NCBI GenBank assembly: GCA_040220455.1 | Contig: JAVJUS010000107.1 | Coordinates: 62,001-126,000, forward strand | DNA from: JAVJUS01 sp040220455 | Lineage (GTDB): Bacteria > Pseudomonadota > Alphaproteobacteria > DSM-16000 > Inquilinaceae | Length of the DNA: 64,000 nucleotides | Direction: 5' to 3' | Shown here: piece by piece, positions 24,958 through 33,951 of the stretch | How positions within the stretch are numbered: the first letter of the stretch is position 1 | Layout of the letters: each line of letters begins with the position of its first letter | Translations under genes and position numbers: made by a program | Notes under the pieces: generated by a model | The model's input: the letters and a program-made list of their open reading frames with translations, nothing else | Databases searched by the model: none | Told to the model about the DNA's origin: nothing

Positions 24958-25644
24958 ATGACCACCGAGACCGGACCGCGCCAGACGCGCACCGACCAGC
25001 TCTGCCAGGCGCTCGAGGGCGAGATCATCCTCGGCCGGCTGGCCCCCGGCACGCGGCTGGAGGAGGCGGCGATCGCCAAGCGGTACGGGGTCTCGCGCAC
25101 GCCGGTGCGCGAGGCGCTGCGCAAGCTCGCCGTCTCCGGCCTGATCGAGGTGCGCCCCCACCAGGGCGCGGTCGTGCGCCAGTTCTCGATCGAGGAGCTG
25201 ATCCAGATCTTCGAGGTGATGGCGGAGCTGGAGGGGTTGTGCGCCCGCCTCGCGGCGCGGCGGATCGCGCCTGACGAGCGCACGGCGCTGGAGCGCCATC
25301 ACGAGGACTGCCGCGCGCTTGCCGAAACGGGCGACGCGGATGCCTTCTACGACGCGAACATCCGCTTCCACGAGACGATCTACCAGGCGACGCGCAACGA
25401 CTACCTGATCGAGCAGACCCGCGCGACGCGTACCCGCATCGGCCCGTATCGGCGCTACATCACCTACCAGTCGGGCCGCATGCGCGCCTCGATCGCCGAG
25501 CATGCCGCAATCATGGAGGCGATCTTCGCCGGCGACGGCGAGATCGCCCACCGCCGCAACCGGGAGCACGTGATGCTCCTCGGCGACGACTTCGCCGACT
25601 TCATCTCCTTCGTCAGCGGTGGTTCGGCGCGCAATGCGGGCTGA
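24958..25644 (+). CDS. GntR-family transcriptional regulator with FCD domain
   Basis: This 228-residue protein has an N-terminal winged helix (RLEEAAIAKRYGVSRTPVREALRKL at about 33-57) and a C-terminal all-helical FCD domain with the metal/ligand-type FHETIYQATRNDYL segment. ATG 24958 is chosen since the upstream extension to 24904 is low-complexity Arg/His. It diverges from the RidA operon and precedes the Liv transporter, and TGCATACAA-type sites flank it on both sides, so it probably controls both transcripts in response to a small acid or amine. Confidence 0.9.
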   Translation: MTTETGPRQTRTDQLCQALEGEIILGRLAPGTRLEEAAIAKRYGVSRTPVREALRKLAVSGLIEVRPHQGAVVRQFSIEELIQIFEVMAELEGLCARLAARRIAPDERTALERHHEDCRALAETGDADAFYDANIRFHETIYQATRNDYLIEQTRATRTRIGPYRRYITYQSGRMRASIAEHAAIMEAIFAGDGEIAHRRNREHVMLLGDDFADFISFVSGGSARNAG

Positions 25645-25688
25645 TCGGCCGGGTCCGCCCCGGGCAAATTGCATGCATGTCTTTTAGC

Positions 25689-25717
25689 TTGGAATACAAT
25701 ATCTGCCGCCTTACGAT
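25689..25717 (+). promoter_or_regulatory. Candidate livK promoter overlapped by an FCD-type site
   Basis: TTGGAA (25689-25694) and TACGAT (25712-25717) are 17 bases apart. TTGGAATACAAT (25689-25700), similar to the TTGCATACAA site at 24865, covers the -35 box, as expected for repression. TTGCATGCAT at 25669-25678 lies just upstream. Confidence 0.5.
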
Positions 25718-25854
25718 ACCCAGGTAACCGGAACGGTCCCGGACGAACACGGGACGCCGGAGGGGGATCGCGTTCGCCGCCAGCGAGTCGGGGCAAGACC
25801 CGATGCCCCGGCCCGCTCGGTGGTCGGGGCGACCGGTGAACAGGGAGAGGTTCG

Positions 25855-26997
25855 ATGGGCAGCACGAAGAAGATGGCGCCGCTGGCCGGCATGGCGGCGG
25901 CCGCGATGGTCGGCGCGTGGGCGGCCGAGGCCTCGGCCGATGTTGTCGTGGGCGCGGTCTACCCGCTGAGCGGTGGCGTGGCCTATGACGGGCAGACCAA
26001 ACTGAACGGCGCGCAGATCGCCGTCGACGAGATCAACGCCGCCGGCGGCGTGCTGGGCGAGCCCTTCGTCCTGGAGGTCGAGGACGGCGCCTGCAACCCG
26101 GCACAGTCGGTCTCCGCGGCGGAGAAGCTGATCACGGAGACGAATGTCGTCTCCATCCTGGGCGCCTTCTGCAGCTCGTCCTCGGGCGCGGTCATGGAAG
26201 TCGCCGAGAAGTACGGCATCCCGCACATGACCGGCGTGTCGACGGCGGTCACCCTGACCGAGCGCGGCAATCCGTGGTTTTTCCGCGCCACGGCGACGAC
26301 GAGCCTGCTCGCCGGTGCCTTCGGCGAGGCGATCATGGATGCGGGCGTCTCCGACGTCGCGTTCCTGGTGGTCAACGACGACTGGGGCCGGGCGGTCGCC
26401 GAGTCCTACGGCTCGGTCATCGAGGAGCTGGGTGGCTCGGTCGTGGCGACGGAGATCTTCGGCCGCGACGAGACCGACCTGTTCCCCTACGTGACCAACA
26501 TCAAGGCGGCCTCGCCCGACGCGGTCATCACGGCGGCGAACACGCAGAACGCGGCCAACCTGACGACCCAGCTCCGCCAGCTCGGCGTGACGGTGCCGAT
26601 CATGGGCGAGGGCTCCTTCTCCTCCCAGGCCTATCTCGACCTGGTCGGCGAGATGGGCGAGGACGTCGTCGGCCTCGTCGAGTACGTGCCGTCCATCGAC
26701 AGCCCGGAGAACGCGGCCTTCGTCGAGGAGTACGTCTCGCGCTACGACGAGGAGCCGACCAAGTTCTCCGCGGCCGGCTACTGGACGGTCAACATCATGG
26801 CCGACGCGATCGAGCGGGCCGGCAGCACCGAGCCGGAGGCGATCCGCGAGGCGCTTGCCGCCACGAACTATGACGGGCTGACCGGTAACTTCCAGTTCGC
26901 CGAGAACGGGCAGGCCTACAACTTCACGGTCTACATGGCCCGGATCAGCGACGGCGAGCCGGAGGTCATCGGCAGCGGCCAGATCCCGCAGCCCTGA
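25855..26997 (+). CDS. livK: Branched-chain amino acid-type ABC substrate-binding protein
   Basis: A 380-residue type I periplasmic binding protein of the Leu/Ile/Val family with a Sec signal peptide (cleavage probably ASA|D). Mature features are VVVGAVYPLSGGVA, KLNGAQIAVDEINAAGG, GAFCSSSSGAVMEVA and a C-terminal GNFQFAENGQAYNF block. ATG 25855 follows CAGGGAGAGG. It is the first gene of a complete LivKHMGF set. The flanking hydrolase and RidA operon suggest it binds an amide or amino compound; the Liv family also takes up urea, amides and aromatic acids. Confidence 0.92.
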   Translation: MGSTKKMAPLAGMAAAAMVGAWAAEASADVVVGAVYPLSGGVAYDGQTKLNGAQIAVDEINAAGGVLGEPFVLEVEDGACNPAQSVSAAEKLITETNVVSILGAFCSSSSGAVMEVAEKYGIPHMTGVSTAVTLTERGNPWFFRATATTSLLAGAFGEAIMDAGVSDVAFLVVNDDWGRAVAESYGSVIEELGGSVVATEIFGRDETDLFPYVTNIKAASPDAVITAANTQNAANLTTQLRQLGVTVPIMGEGSFSSQAYLDLVGEMGEDVVGLVEYVPSIDSPENAAFVEEYVSRYDEEPTKFSAAGYWTVNIMADAIERAGSTEPEAIREALAATNYDGLTGNFQFAENGQAYNFTVYMARISDGEPEVIGSGQIPQP

Positions 26998-27003
26998 TCG
27001 GCG

Positions 27004-27050
27004 CGGCGACGACGGCGGGGCCGGCCGGCAAGGCCGCCCCGCCGTCGCCG
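27004..27050 (+). other. Long hairpin between livK and livH
   Basis: Three paired blocks form one hairpin: CGGCGAC/GTCGCCG, GGCGGGG/CCCCGCC and CGGCC/GGCCG, with a three-base bulge and one bulged C and a GGCAA loop. No T-run follows. Its place right after the binding-protein gene suggests mRNA 3'-end protection giving excess binding protein over permease. Confidence 0.6.
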
Positions 27051-27096
27051 TGCCCGCCCCGCCAGGTTTCCCGCCCCCTCCGGAATTGCCTCGCCG

Positions 27097-27957
27097 ATGA
27101 TCGAGATCCTGCCCCAGTACCTGTTCAACGGCGTGCTGGTCGGTGCGAACTACGCGCTGATCGCCCTCGGCCTGACCGTGATCTTCGGGCTGATGAACAT
27201 CGCCAACTTCGCCCATGGCCAGTTCTACATGATGGGCGGGTTCATGGCCTATGTGCTCACCGCCAGCCTGGGCATCGGCTATTTCCCGGCGATCGTCATC
27301 GCGGTGCTGGTGGTGGCCGCGGCCGGGGTGGTCCTCGACCGGCTCATCTTCTTCCGTCTGCGCGCCAAGCCGCTGATCTCCAGCGTCCTGGTGACGATCG
27401 GGCTGTCGATCCTGCTGGAGAACCTGGCGCTCTTGCTCTGGGGGCCGAAGCCCGAGGCGATCCCGTCGCCGTTCAGCAAGATGCCGGTCGTCCTGGGCCC
27501 GATCTTCGCCAGCGAGGCGCGGCTGTTCGCCCTCGGCGTCACCTTCGCCACCATCGCCGCGGTCCATGTGGCGCTGCGCTACACGCGCTGGGGCAAGGCG
27601 GTGCGCGCGACCTTCCAGCAGCCCGAAGCGGCGGCGCTGTCGGGCATCGACGTCGACCGGCTCTACGCCGCCTGCTTCGGCATCGGGGCGGGGCTGGCGG
27701 CGCTGGGCGGGGCGCTGCTCGGTTCGATCTTCTTCGTCCATCCGACGATGGGCGGCATCGCCACGCTCAAGGCCTTCATCGTCGTCATCCTGGGCGGCAT
27801 GGGCTCGTTCCCCGGCGCCATCGCCGGCGGGCTGCTGCTGGGAATCTCGGAGAGCCTGGGAACGCTGGTCTCCTCCGCCTACAAGGACGCGATCGGCTTC
27901 ATCCTGGTCATCCTGATCCTGCTCTACCGGCCCGACGGCCTGTTCCGGAGGGCGTGA
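27097..27957 (+). CDS. livH: Branched-chain amino acid-type ABC permease, LivH family
   Basis: A 286-residue membrane protein with about eight hydrophobic segments. It carries the family N-terminus (LFNGVLVGANYALIALGLT, IFGLMNIANFAHGQFYM) and the GGMGSFPGAIAGG loop that contacts the ATPases. Four bases separate its stop from livM. It forms the channel with LivM. The start has only a weak CGGAA upstream but matches the family. Confidence 0.94.
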   Translation: MIEILPQYLFNGVLVGANYALIALGLTVIFGLMNIANFAHGQFYMMGGFMAYVLTASLGIGYFPAIVIAVLVVAAAGVVLDRLIFFRLRAKPLISSVLVTIGLSILLENLALLLWGPKPEAIPSPFSKMPVVLGPIFASEARLFALGVTFATIAAVHVALRYTRWGKAVRATFQQPEAAALSGIDVDRLYAACFGIGAGLAALGGALLGSIFFVHPTMGGIATLKAFIVVILGGMGSFPGAIAGGLLLGISESLGTLVSSAYKDAIGFILVILILLYRPDGLFRRA

Positions 27958-27961
27958 GGCG

Positions 27962-28948
27962 ATGATCGGACGACGCGGCGCCTTCGCGCTCGTGGCCCTC
28001 CTGCTCGCCGCCGCACCACTGGTGCTGGGCGAGGGCTACTATCTCCACCTCATGATCATGTTCGCGATCTTCGCGATCGCGGCGGCGAGCCTGGACCTGA
28101 TCGTCGGCGTCGCCGGGCTGCTCTCGCTCGGCCACGCGGCGTTCTTCGGCCTTGGCGCCTACACCTCGGCGCTGTTGTTCCTGCATGCGGGGCTGCCGAT
28201 GTTCGGCGGCATGCTGGCGGGCGCCCTGGTCGCCGCGATCGCCGCCGCGCTGCTGGGCGCGCTGATCCTCAAGGTGCGCGGCCACCGCTTCGTCATCACG
28301 ACCGTCGCCTTCGCGGAGATCATGCGCCTGGTCGCCTACAACTGGGTCGACCTGACGCGCGGGCAGATGGGCCTGCCCGGCGTCCTGGCGCCGCGCATCC
28401 CGGTGCCCGGGCTGGGCGTGATCGACTTCAACACCAAGACGGCGTTCTACTACCTGGCGCTGGTCGTCGCCGGCGTCTGCGTCTTCGCGCTCCGGCGCAT
28501 CGCCGACGGGCCGGCGGGCCGCGGCTTCGCGGCCTTGCGCGAGAACGAGCCGCTGGCCGAGTCGGTCGGCATCTCGACCTACCACCACGCCATCGCCGCC
28601 TTCACCATCGGCGCCTTCTTCGCCGGCATCTCGGGCAGCCTCTACGCCCACTACATCAGCTTCGTCGGCCCGGACCTGTTCTACTTCTCCTACACGACCC
28701 TGTTCCTGGTCATGGTCGTGATCGGCGGCAAGGGCACGATCTGGGGGCCGGTGATGGGCGCCTTCGCCTTCACCCTGCTGCCGGAGCTGCTGCGCGTCGC
28801 CGACGAGTTCCGCCTGGTCTTCTTCGGCGGCCTGCTGATCGTCGCCGTCCTGTTCTTCCCGCGGGGCCTGACCGCCGGTATCGATCACCTGTCCCGCCGC
28901 TTCGGGCGCGCGCCCGACGCGACGGTCGAGAGGCGCGCCGATGCCTGA
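27962..28948 (+). CDS. livM: Branched-chain amino acid-type ABC permease, LivM family
   Basis: A 328-residue membrane protein with about nine hydrophobic segments. Family motifs are DLIVGVAGLLSLGHAAFFGLG, RFVITTVAFAEIM and IGGKGTIWGPVMGA. Its end overlaps the start of livG by eight bases. It partners LivH. Confidence 0.94.
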   Translation: MIGRRGAFALVALLLAAAPLVLGEGYYLHLMIMFAIFAIAAASLDLIVGVAGLLSLGHAAFFGLGAYTSALLFLHAGLPMFGGMLAGALVAAIAAALLGALILKVRGHRFVITTVAFAEIMRLVAYNWVDLTRGQMGLPGVLAPRIPVPGLGVIDFNTKTAFYYLALVVAGVCVFALRRIADGPAGRGFAALRENEPLAESVGISTYHHAIAAFTIGAFFAGISGSLYAHYISFVGPDLFYFSYTTLFLVMVVIGGKGTIWGPVMGAFAFTLLPELLRVADEFRLVFFGGLLIVAVLFFPRGLTAGIDHLSRRFGRAPDATVERRADA

Positions 28949-29780
28949 GGCGGGGACGACGGCGGCTTCGGCGCAGGGCGCGGCCGGCGCCGGCGGCGCC
29001 AAGGGCCCGATGCTCGAGGTGCGCGGCGTCGCCAAGCGCTTCGGCGGGCTGACGGCGCTGGAGGGCATCGGCTTCGACGTGCCGGAGGGCGGCGTGGTCA
29101 GCGTCATCGGCCCCAACGGCGCGGGCAAGACGACGCTGTTCAACCTGATCACCGGCTACCTGCCGCCGTCGGAGGGCGAGATCCTGGTGCGCGGCGGCTC
29201 GATCCTGGGCCTGACGCCGAGCCGGATCGCCCGACTGGGCGTCGTGCGCACCTTCCAGAAGACGGAAGTGTTCCCCGAGTTGACGGTCGGGCGCTGCGTG
29301 GAGACGGGCGCCCTGTGCGGGCGGCCGCTGCGGCCGGTGCGCGATCTCTTCCGCCCGGCCGAGGCGCGCGCCTTCGCCGAGCGCGCCCGGGCGCGCAGCG
29401 AGGAGATCCTCGCCCTGGTCGGGCTCGCCGACAAGCGCGACAGCCTGTCGACCAACCTGTCCTACGGCGAGCAGCGGCTGCTCGAGGTCGCGGTCGGGCT
29501 GGCGGCCGAGCCCGCGCTGCTGCTGCTCGACGAGCCGGCCTCGGGCATGAACGCGGAGGAGGCGGGCCACATCATGAGCTTGATCCGCCGCCTCGCGGAG
29601 CGCGGCATGACGGTCTGCCTGGTCGAGCACAACATGAAGGTGGTCATGCGCATCTCCGACCGGGTCGTGGTCATCAACCACGGCCGGGTGATCGCCGACG
29701 GACCGCCGGCGACGGTCGCGCGCGATCCCCAGGTGGTCGCCGCCTATCTGGGGCAGGGGTGGGCCGATGCTGGCGGTTGA
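28941..29780 (+). CDS. livG: Branched-chain amino acid-type ABC ATPase, LivG family
   Basis: A 279-residue ATPase with Walker A GPNGAGKTT, signature LSYGEQR, Walker B LLLLDEPASGMN and H-loop LVEHNMKVV. It has a Gly/Ala-rich N-terminal stretch of about 22 residues before MLEVRGVAKRF; the Met at residue 24 is an alternative start. It overlaps livM and livF at both ends. Confidence 0.94.
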   Translation: MPEAGTTAASAQGAAGAGGAKGPMLEVRGVAKRFGGLTALEGIGFDVPEGGVVSVIGPNGAGKTTLFNLITGYLPPSEGEILVRGGSILGLTPSRIARLGVVRTFQKTEVFPELTVGRCVETGALCGRPLRPVRDLFRPAEARAFAERARARSEEILALVGLADKRDSLSTNLSYGEQRLLEVAVGLAAEPALLLLDEPASGMNAEEAGHIMSLIRRLAERGMTVCLVEHNMKVVMRISDRVVVINHGRVIADGPPATVARDPQVVAAYLGQGWADAGG

Positions 29781-30507
29781 GGGGATCCACTGCCGCTACG
29801 GGCGCATCAACGCCCTGCGCGACGCGTCGCTGACTGTCGGGCAGGGGGAGTTCGTCTGCCTGATCGGCGCCAACGGCGCCGGCAAGTCGACCATGCTGCG
29901 CGCGATCAGCGGGCTCATGCCGGTGGCCGAGGGCGCCATCACCTTCGAGGGCAAGCGCATCGACGGTCGCAAGGCATCGGCCATCGTCGGGCTCGGCATC
30001 GCCCATTGCCCCGAGGAGCGCAAGCTCTGGCCCCAGCTCACCGTCGCCGAGCACCTGGACCTGGGCGCCTTCACCCGCCGCGATTCGGCCGATGCGGCGC
30101 GCGACCGCGACCGGATGCTGGAAATCTTCCCCCGCATCGCCGAGCGGCGCGACCAGCTCGCGGGGACGCTGTCGGGCGGCGAGCAGCAGATGGTGGCGAT
30201 CGCCCGCGCGCTGATGTCCCGGCCGCGGCTGCTGATGATGGACGAGCCGTCGCTCGGTCTCGCGCCGGTGATCATCGACCAGCTCGCGCCCGTCATCTCG
30301 GACATCCACGCGTCGGGCACGGCGATCCTGCTGGTCGAACAGAACGCCGCCATGGCGCTCGCCATCGCCGACCGCGCCTATGTGCTGGAGACGGGGACGA
30401 TCGTCCGCGCCGGCACGGCCGGGGAGATCCGGCGCGATCCGAAGGTCGCGGAAGCCTATCTGGGCTTGGCGGCGCCGGAGGACGAAGAGACCGGGGCCGT
30501 TCCGTGA
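29767..30507 (+). CDS. livF: Branched-chain amino acid-type ABC ATPase, LivF family
   Basis: A 246-residue ATPase with Walker A GANGAGKST, signature LSGGEQQ, Walker B LLMMDEPSLGLAP and H-loop LVEQNAAMA. It overlaps livG by 14 bases. It completes the heterodimeric ATPase of the transporter. Confidence 0.94.
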   Translation: MLAVEGIHCRYGRINALRDASLTVGQGEFVCLIGANGAGKSTMLRAISGLMPVAEGAITFEGKRIDGRKASAIVGLGIAHCPEERKLWPQLTVAEHLDLGAFTRRDSADAARDRDRMLEIFPRIAERRDQLAGTLSGGEQQMVAIARALMSRPRLLMMDEPSLGLAPVIIDQLAPVISDIHASGTAILLVEQNAAMALAIADRAYVLETGTIVRAGTAGEIRRDPKVAEAYLGLAAPEDEETGAVP

Positions 30508-30550
30508 GCCTCGGGCAGGCGCATCCGCTCCAGCGAGGAGGATCCCGGTG

Positions 30551-31651
30551 ATGGCCGGCCGTGCCGCCGTGGACGTACACAGCCATGTCTACTTGCCGCG
30601 TTATCGCGACCTGCTGCGCGCGCGCGACCGGGTCCCGCGCATCGGCGGGCCGGACGACGATCCGCGCCTGATCATCCTGCCGGGCGAGGACGCCGAGGCC
30701 AGCACCGCCGCCGGGCGGCCGATCGGCGGGGAGTACTTCTCCGCCGAGCGCAAGATCGCCTACATGGACGCCCACGACATCGCGGTGTCGATCCTCAGCC
30801 TCGCCAATCCCTGGCTCGATTTCGTCGAGCCGGGGGACGCGCCGGCCCTCGCAACCGCGCTCAACGAGGATCTGGAGGGCTGGTGCGCCGCCTCCGGCGG
30901 CCGGTTCCATGGCTTCGGCGTGCTGCCGATCACGGCGCCGGAGGCGTGCGCCGACGAGGTGCGGCGCATCGCCGGGCTCGACCATCTGCGCGGCATCATC
31001 ATCGGCGCGTCGGGGCTCGGCACCGGGCTCGACGACCCGCGCCTGCACCCGGTCTGGGAGACGCTGGAGGGCGAGGGCCTCACGGTCTTCGTCCACCCGC
31101 ACAACGGCGTCGGCGGCGAGCATTTCGCCGGCACGGGGCACACGCTGGCGCTGGCGCTCGGCTTTCCGTTCGAGACGACGATCGCGATCGCGCGGCTCGT
31201 CCTCGCCGGCATCCTGGAGCGATTCCCGCGGCTCAAGGTGCTGGTGGCCCATTCCGGCGGGGTGCTGCCCTATCTCGCCGGCCGGATCGACGGCTGCGCC
31301 AAGACCGACGCCCATGCCTTCCCGCTGACCATGCCGCCCAGCGCCTATCTGGCGAACATCATGGTCGACGCGATCTCCTACTCCCCGGCCACGCTGACCT
31401 GCGCGGCGGCCCTGTGCGGCTGGGAGAAGGTCATGTTCGGCACCGACCATCCCTTCTTCCGCCCGGACCTGCCCGACGAACGGCTCGACGCGGGGCCGTG
31501 GTCCTCGGCGACCGAGAACCAGGCGGTGGTCGACGGCCTGGGCCCCGACCGGGCACGGGCGATCTATCGCGACAACGCCGCCCGCCTGCTCGACCTGCCG
31601 CCCGCCAACGGGGTCAGGGGCCGGTCCGCCGGCAGCGCGGCGGCGGACTAG
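30551..31651 (+). CDS. ACMSD-like metal-dependent amidohydrolase/decarboxylase
   Basis: A 366-residue protein of the amidohydrolase-2 (ACMSD/OHCU-like) group. Metal ligands are seen in VDVHSHVYLP, FVHPHNG, VLVAHSGG and FGTDHPF. Members decarboxylate or hydrolyse aromatic and cyclic carboxylates. Start 30551 follows AGGAGG nine bases upstream; the neighbouring GTG at 30548 would add one residue. It is the last gene of the Liv operon and so probably acts on the imported compound. Its TAG overlaps the TAG of the opposing gene in the shared sequence CTAG at 31648-31651. A second ACMSD-like protein is at 33948-34940. Confidence 0.88.
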   Translation: MAGRAAVDVHSHVYLPRYRDLLRARDRVPRIGGPDDDPRLIILPGEDAEASTAAGRPIGGEYFSAERKIAYMDAHDIAVSILSLANPWLDFVEPGDAPALATALNEDLEGWCAASGGRFHGFGVLPITAPEACADEVRRIAGLDHLRGIIIGASGLGTGLDDPRLHPVWETLEGEGLTVFVHPHNGVGGEHFAGTGHTLALALGFPFETTIAIARLVLAGILERFPRLKVLVAHSGGVLPYLAGRIDGCAKTDAHAFPLTMPPSAYLANIMVDAISYSPATLTCAAALCGWEKVMFGTDHPFFRPDLPDERLDAGPWSSATENQAVVDGLGPDRARAIYRDNAARLLDLPPANGVRGRSAGSAAAD

Positions 31652-33951
31652 CTCTCCCCCGCCGCCCCGATCGCCCGCCAGACCGTCTCGGGGGTGAGCG
31701 GGATGTCGAGATGCGTGACGCCGGCCGGCCGAAGGGCGTCGATCACCGCGTTGGGGATGCAGGCGAGCGCGCCGGTCACGCCGGCCTCGCCCACGCCCTT
31801 GGCGCCCAGCGGGTTGGTCGGCGAGGGCGTGTCGTGGGCGTCGAGCGCGATCGGCGGGATCTCGTCGGCGCGGGGCAGGGCGTAGTCCATGAAGCTGGCG
31901 GTCAGGAGCTGGCCGTCCACGGGATCGAAGCGCACGGCCTCCATCAGCGCCTCGCCGAGGCCCTGCGCGATCGCGCCGCGAAGCTGGCCGTCGACGGAGG
32001 CGTGGTCGATCACGGCGCCGGCGTCGTCGACGGCGACGTAGCCGACCACGGTGACGACACCGGTCTCCGGGTCGATCTCCACCTCCGCCACATGGCAGCC
32101 GCTGGGGAAGGTCTCGACCAGCGGCGCCTCGCCGACGACCTCGATCCGGCCGCTGCCCTGCACACCGGTCGCGACCACCTGGCGCAGGTCGCCCAGGACC
32201 GCCTCGCCGGCGAGGATCCGGCCGTCGACCAGCCGCAGGCCGTCGGCCTCGCGGCCGAACTGCTGGGCGGCGAGCGCGCGCACGGCGGCGTCGGCGGCGC
32301 GGCCGGCATCGGCCACCGCCGCGCCGATCCCCGCGATCGAGCGCGAGGCGAAGGAGCCCGAGCCGATCAGCGCCCGCTCCCCGTCATTGGCCCGGACGGC
32401 GATCGCGAGACCGTCGCCGGCGTCGAAGGCCCGGCGCAGGACGGCGGCGTAGGTGCGCTCCTGCGCCTGGCCGGTGCAGTTGCCGCCGATCACGACCTCG
32501 GCCTCCAGCAACCCGTCGGCGGCGAGGCCGAGGGACACCGCCGCCTGGTCCTTCGGCGCCGCCCCGCCGCCGGCCATCTCGACGAACAGCCCGATGCCCA
32601 GCCCGCGCAGCCGGCCGCGCGCCGCCGCCGCCGCGCGCCGGGCCTCGAAGCCGTCGCGATCGGCGGCCGCCAGCGCCCGGTCGAGCAGGCCCGCATAGTC
32701 GCCGCTGTCATAGACCGCGCCGATCGGCGTCGTGTAGGGGAAGGCGTCCCGCTGCACGACGTTTCGCCGGCGCAGATCGGCCCGGTCGATGCCCGTCTCC
32801 GCCGCCGCGCGGTCGACCAGCCGCTCGACCAGATAGGCGATGTCCGGCCGGCCGGCGCCGCGATAGGGGCCGGTCGGCACCGCGTTGGTGAAATGCTGGA
32901 CGACCTCGATCGCCGCGGCCGGAATGGCGTAGCAGCCGGTCAGCGTGCGCGACGGGTTGCGGACATTGATATGCGCGCCGACGGTCGACACGAAGGCGCC
33001 CAGATCGGCGCGATAGCGGACGTCCAGCGCGGTGAACCGGCCCTCGCGGTCCAGGCCCAGCCGCCCGGTCAGGATATTGCCGCGGCCCTGGACGTCGGAC
33101 TGGAAGGTCTCCAGCCGGCTCGCCCGCCAGGCGAGCGGCCGGCCGAGCGCCCGGGCGGCGGCGAGCAGGGCGACATGCTCGGGATAGGCCGCGCCGCGCG
33201 CCCCGAAGGCGCCGCCGGTGTCGCGCGGGTGGACGCGGATGCGCTCGGGCTCGACCCCCAGGGCGGCGGCCAGCGGCATGCGCACCTCGTGCAGGCCCTG
33301 GTGCGGCGTGGTCAGGTGGTAGCGTCCGGTTTCCGGCTCGAAGCGGGCGATGACGGCGCGGGGCTCCATCGGGCTGGGCGCCACGCGGGGCAGGGCCACG
33401 GTCAGGTCGACCACGCGGTCGGCCGAGGCCAGGGCCCGGTCCACCGCCGCGCGGTCGCCCAGGGTCAGGCGGCTCGCCACGTTGTCCGGGGCACCGTCGT
33501 GCAGGACCGTCGGCGGCGGGCCGGACGCCTCGTCTTGCGGTATCGCGGCGACGACGGGCAGAGGCGTGGCCTCGACCAGGACCGCTTCCGCCGCGTCCTC
33601 TGCCTGGCTCCGGGTCGCCGCGACGACCATGGCGACGGCCTCGCCGACATGGCGGATCCGGTCTCGCGCGAGCGGCAGGCGCTCCGGCACGAACAGGTCC
33701 TCCGGCCGGGCCGCCGGGTCGCGGATCAGCGCCGGCAGGCCCTTCAGCGGGCCCAGGTCGCCGGCCGTCAGCACCGCGATCACGCCCGGCATGGCGGCGG
33801 CCTCTGCCGTCTCGATCGCCTCGATCCGGGCATGGGCCAGGTCGGCGCGGACGAAGACCACATGCGCGGCGTCGCCGATCGGCTCGTCGGCGGTGTAGCG
33901 GCCCCGGCCCGCGACGAGGCGGGTCGGGCGGTCCGCTCCTGGCGCGCTCAC
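31648..33951 (-). CDS. Xanthine dehydrogenase/aldehyde oxidase-family molybdopterin subunit, lone
   Basis: A 767-residue large subunit of the xanthine dehydrogenase/CO dehydrogenase family. Landmarks are GRGRYTADE, PMEPRAVIA, DTGGAFGARG, GPYRGAGRP and the late active-site Glu in LGAKGVGEAGV. Such subunits hydroxylate a heterocycle or aldehyde and need FeS and FAD partners, which are not encoded nearby. The start is a GTG at 33951 overlapping the preceding stop by four bases. It closes the operon starting at 39947. Partner subunits may be shared with another locus, for instance cluster K. Confidence 0.88.
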   Translation of the reverse strand: MSAPGADRPTRLVAGRGRYTADEPIGDAAHVVFVRADLAHARIEAIETAEAAAMPGVIAVLTAGDLGPLKGLPALIRDPAARPEDLFVPERLPLARDRIRHVGEAVAMVVAATRSQAEDAAEAVLVEATPLPVVAAIPQDEASGPPPTVLHDGAPDNVASRLTLGDRAAVDRALASADRVVDLTVALPRVAPSPMEPRAVIARFEPETGRYHLTTPHQGLHEVRMPLAAALGVEPERIRVHPRDTGGAFGARGAAYPEHVALLAAARALGRPLAWRASRLETFQSDVQGRGNILTGRLGLDREGRFTALDVRYRADLGAFVSTVGAHINVRNPSRTLTGCYAIPAAAIEVVQHFTNAVPTGPYRGAGRPDIAYLVERLVDRAAAETGIDRADLRRRNVVQRDAFPYTTPIGAVYDSGDYAGLLDRALAAADRDGFEARRAAAAARGRLRGLGIGLFVEMAGGGAAPKDQAAVSLGLAADGLLEAEVVIGGNCTGQAQERTYAAVLRRAFDAGDGLAIAVRANDGERALIGSGSFASRSIAGIGAAVADAGRAADAAVRALAAQQFGREADGLRLVDGRILAGEAVLGDLRQVVATGVQGSGRIEVVGEAPLVETFPSGCHVAEVEIDPETGVVTVVGYVAVDDAGAVIDHASVDGQLRGAIAQGLGEALMEAVRFDPVDGQLLTASFMDYALPRADEIPPIALDAHDTPSPTNPLGAKGVGEAGVTGALACIPNAVIDALRPAGVTHLDIPLTPETVWRAIGAAGES

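Noticed and set aside
22137..25274. 1045-codon open frame on the plus strand opposite RidA
   Set aside because: Its repeats (VEEVV, LALDH) are antisense images of the three RidA repeats; no family features.
21886..25674. 1262-codon open frame on the minus strand
   Set aside because: It is a shadow of the RidA and amidohydrolase genes in a GC-rich genome. The protein has runs of Arg, Pro and Gly and no recognisable motif, while the real frames have clear domains.
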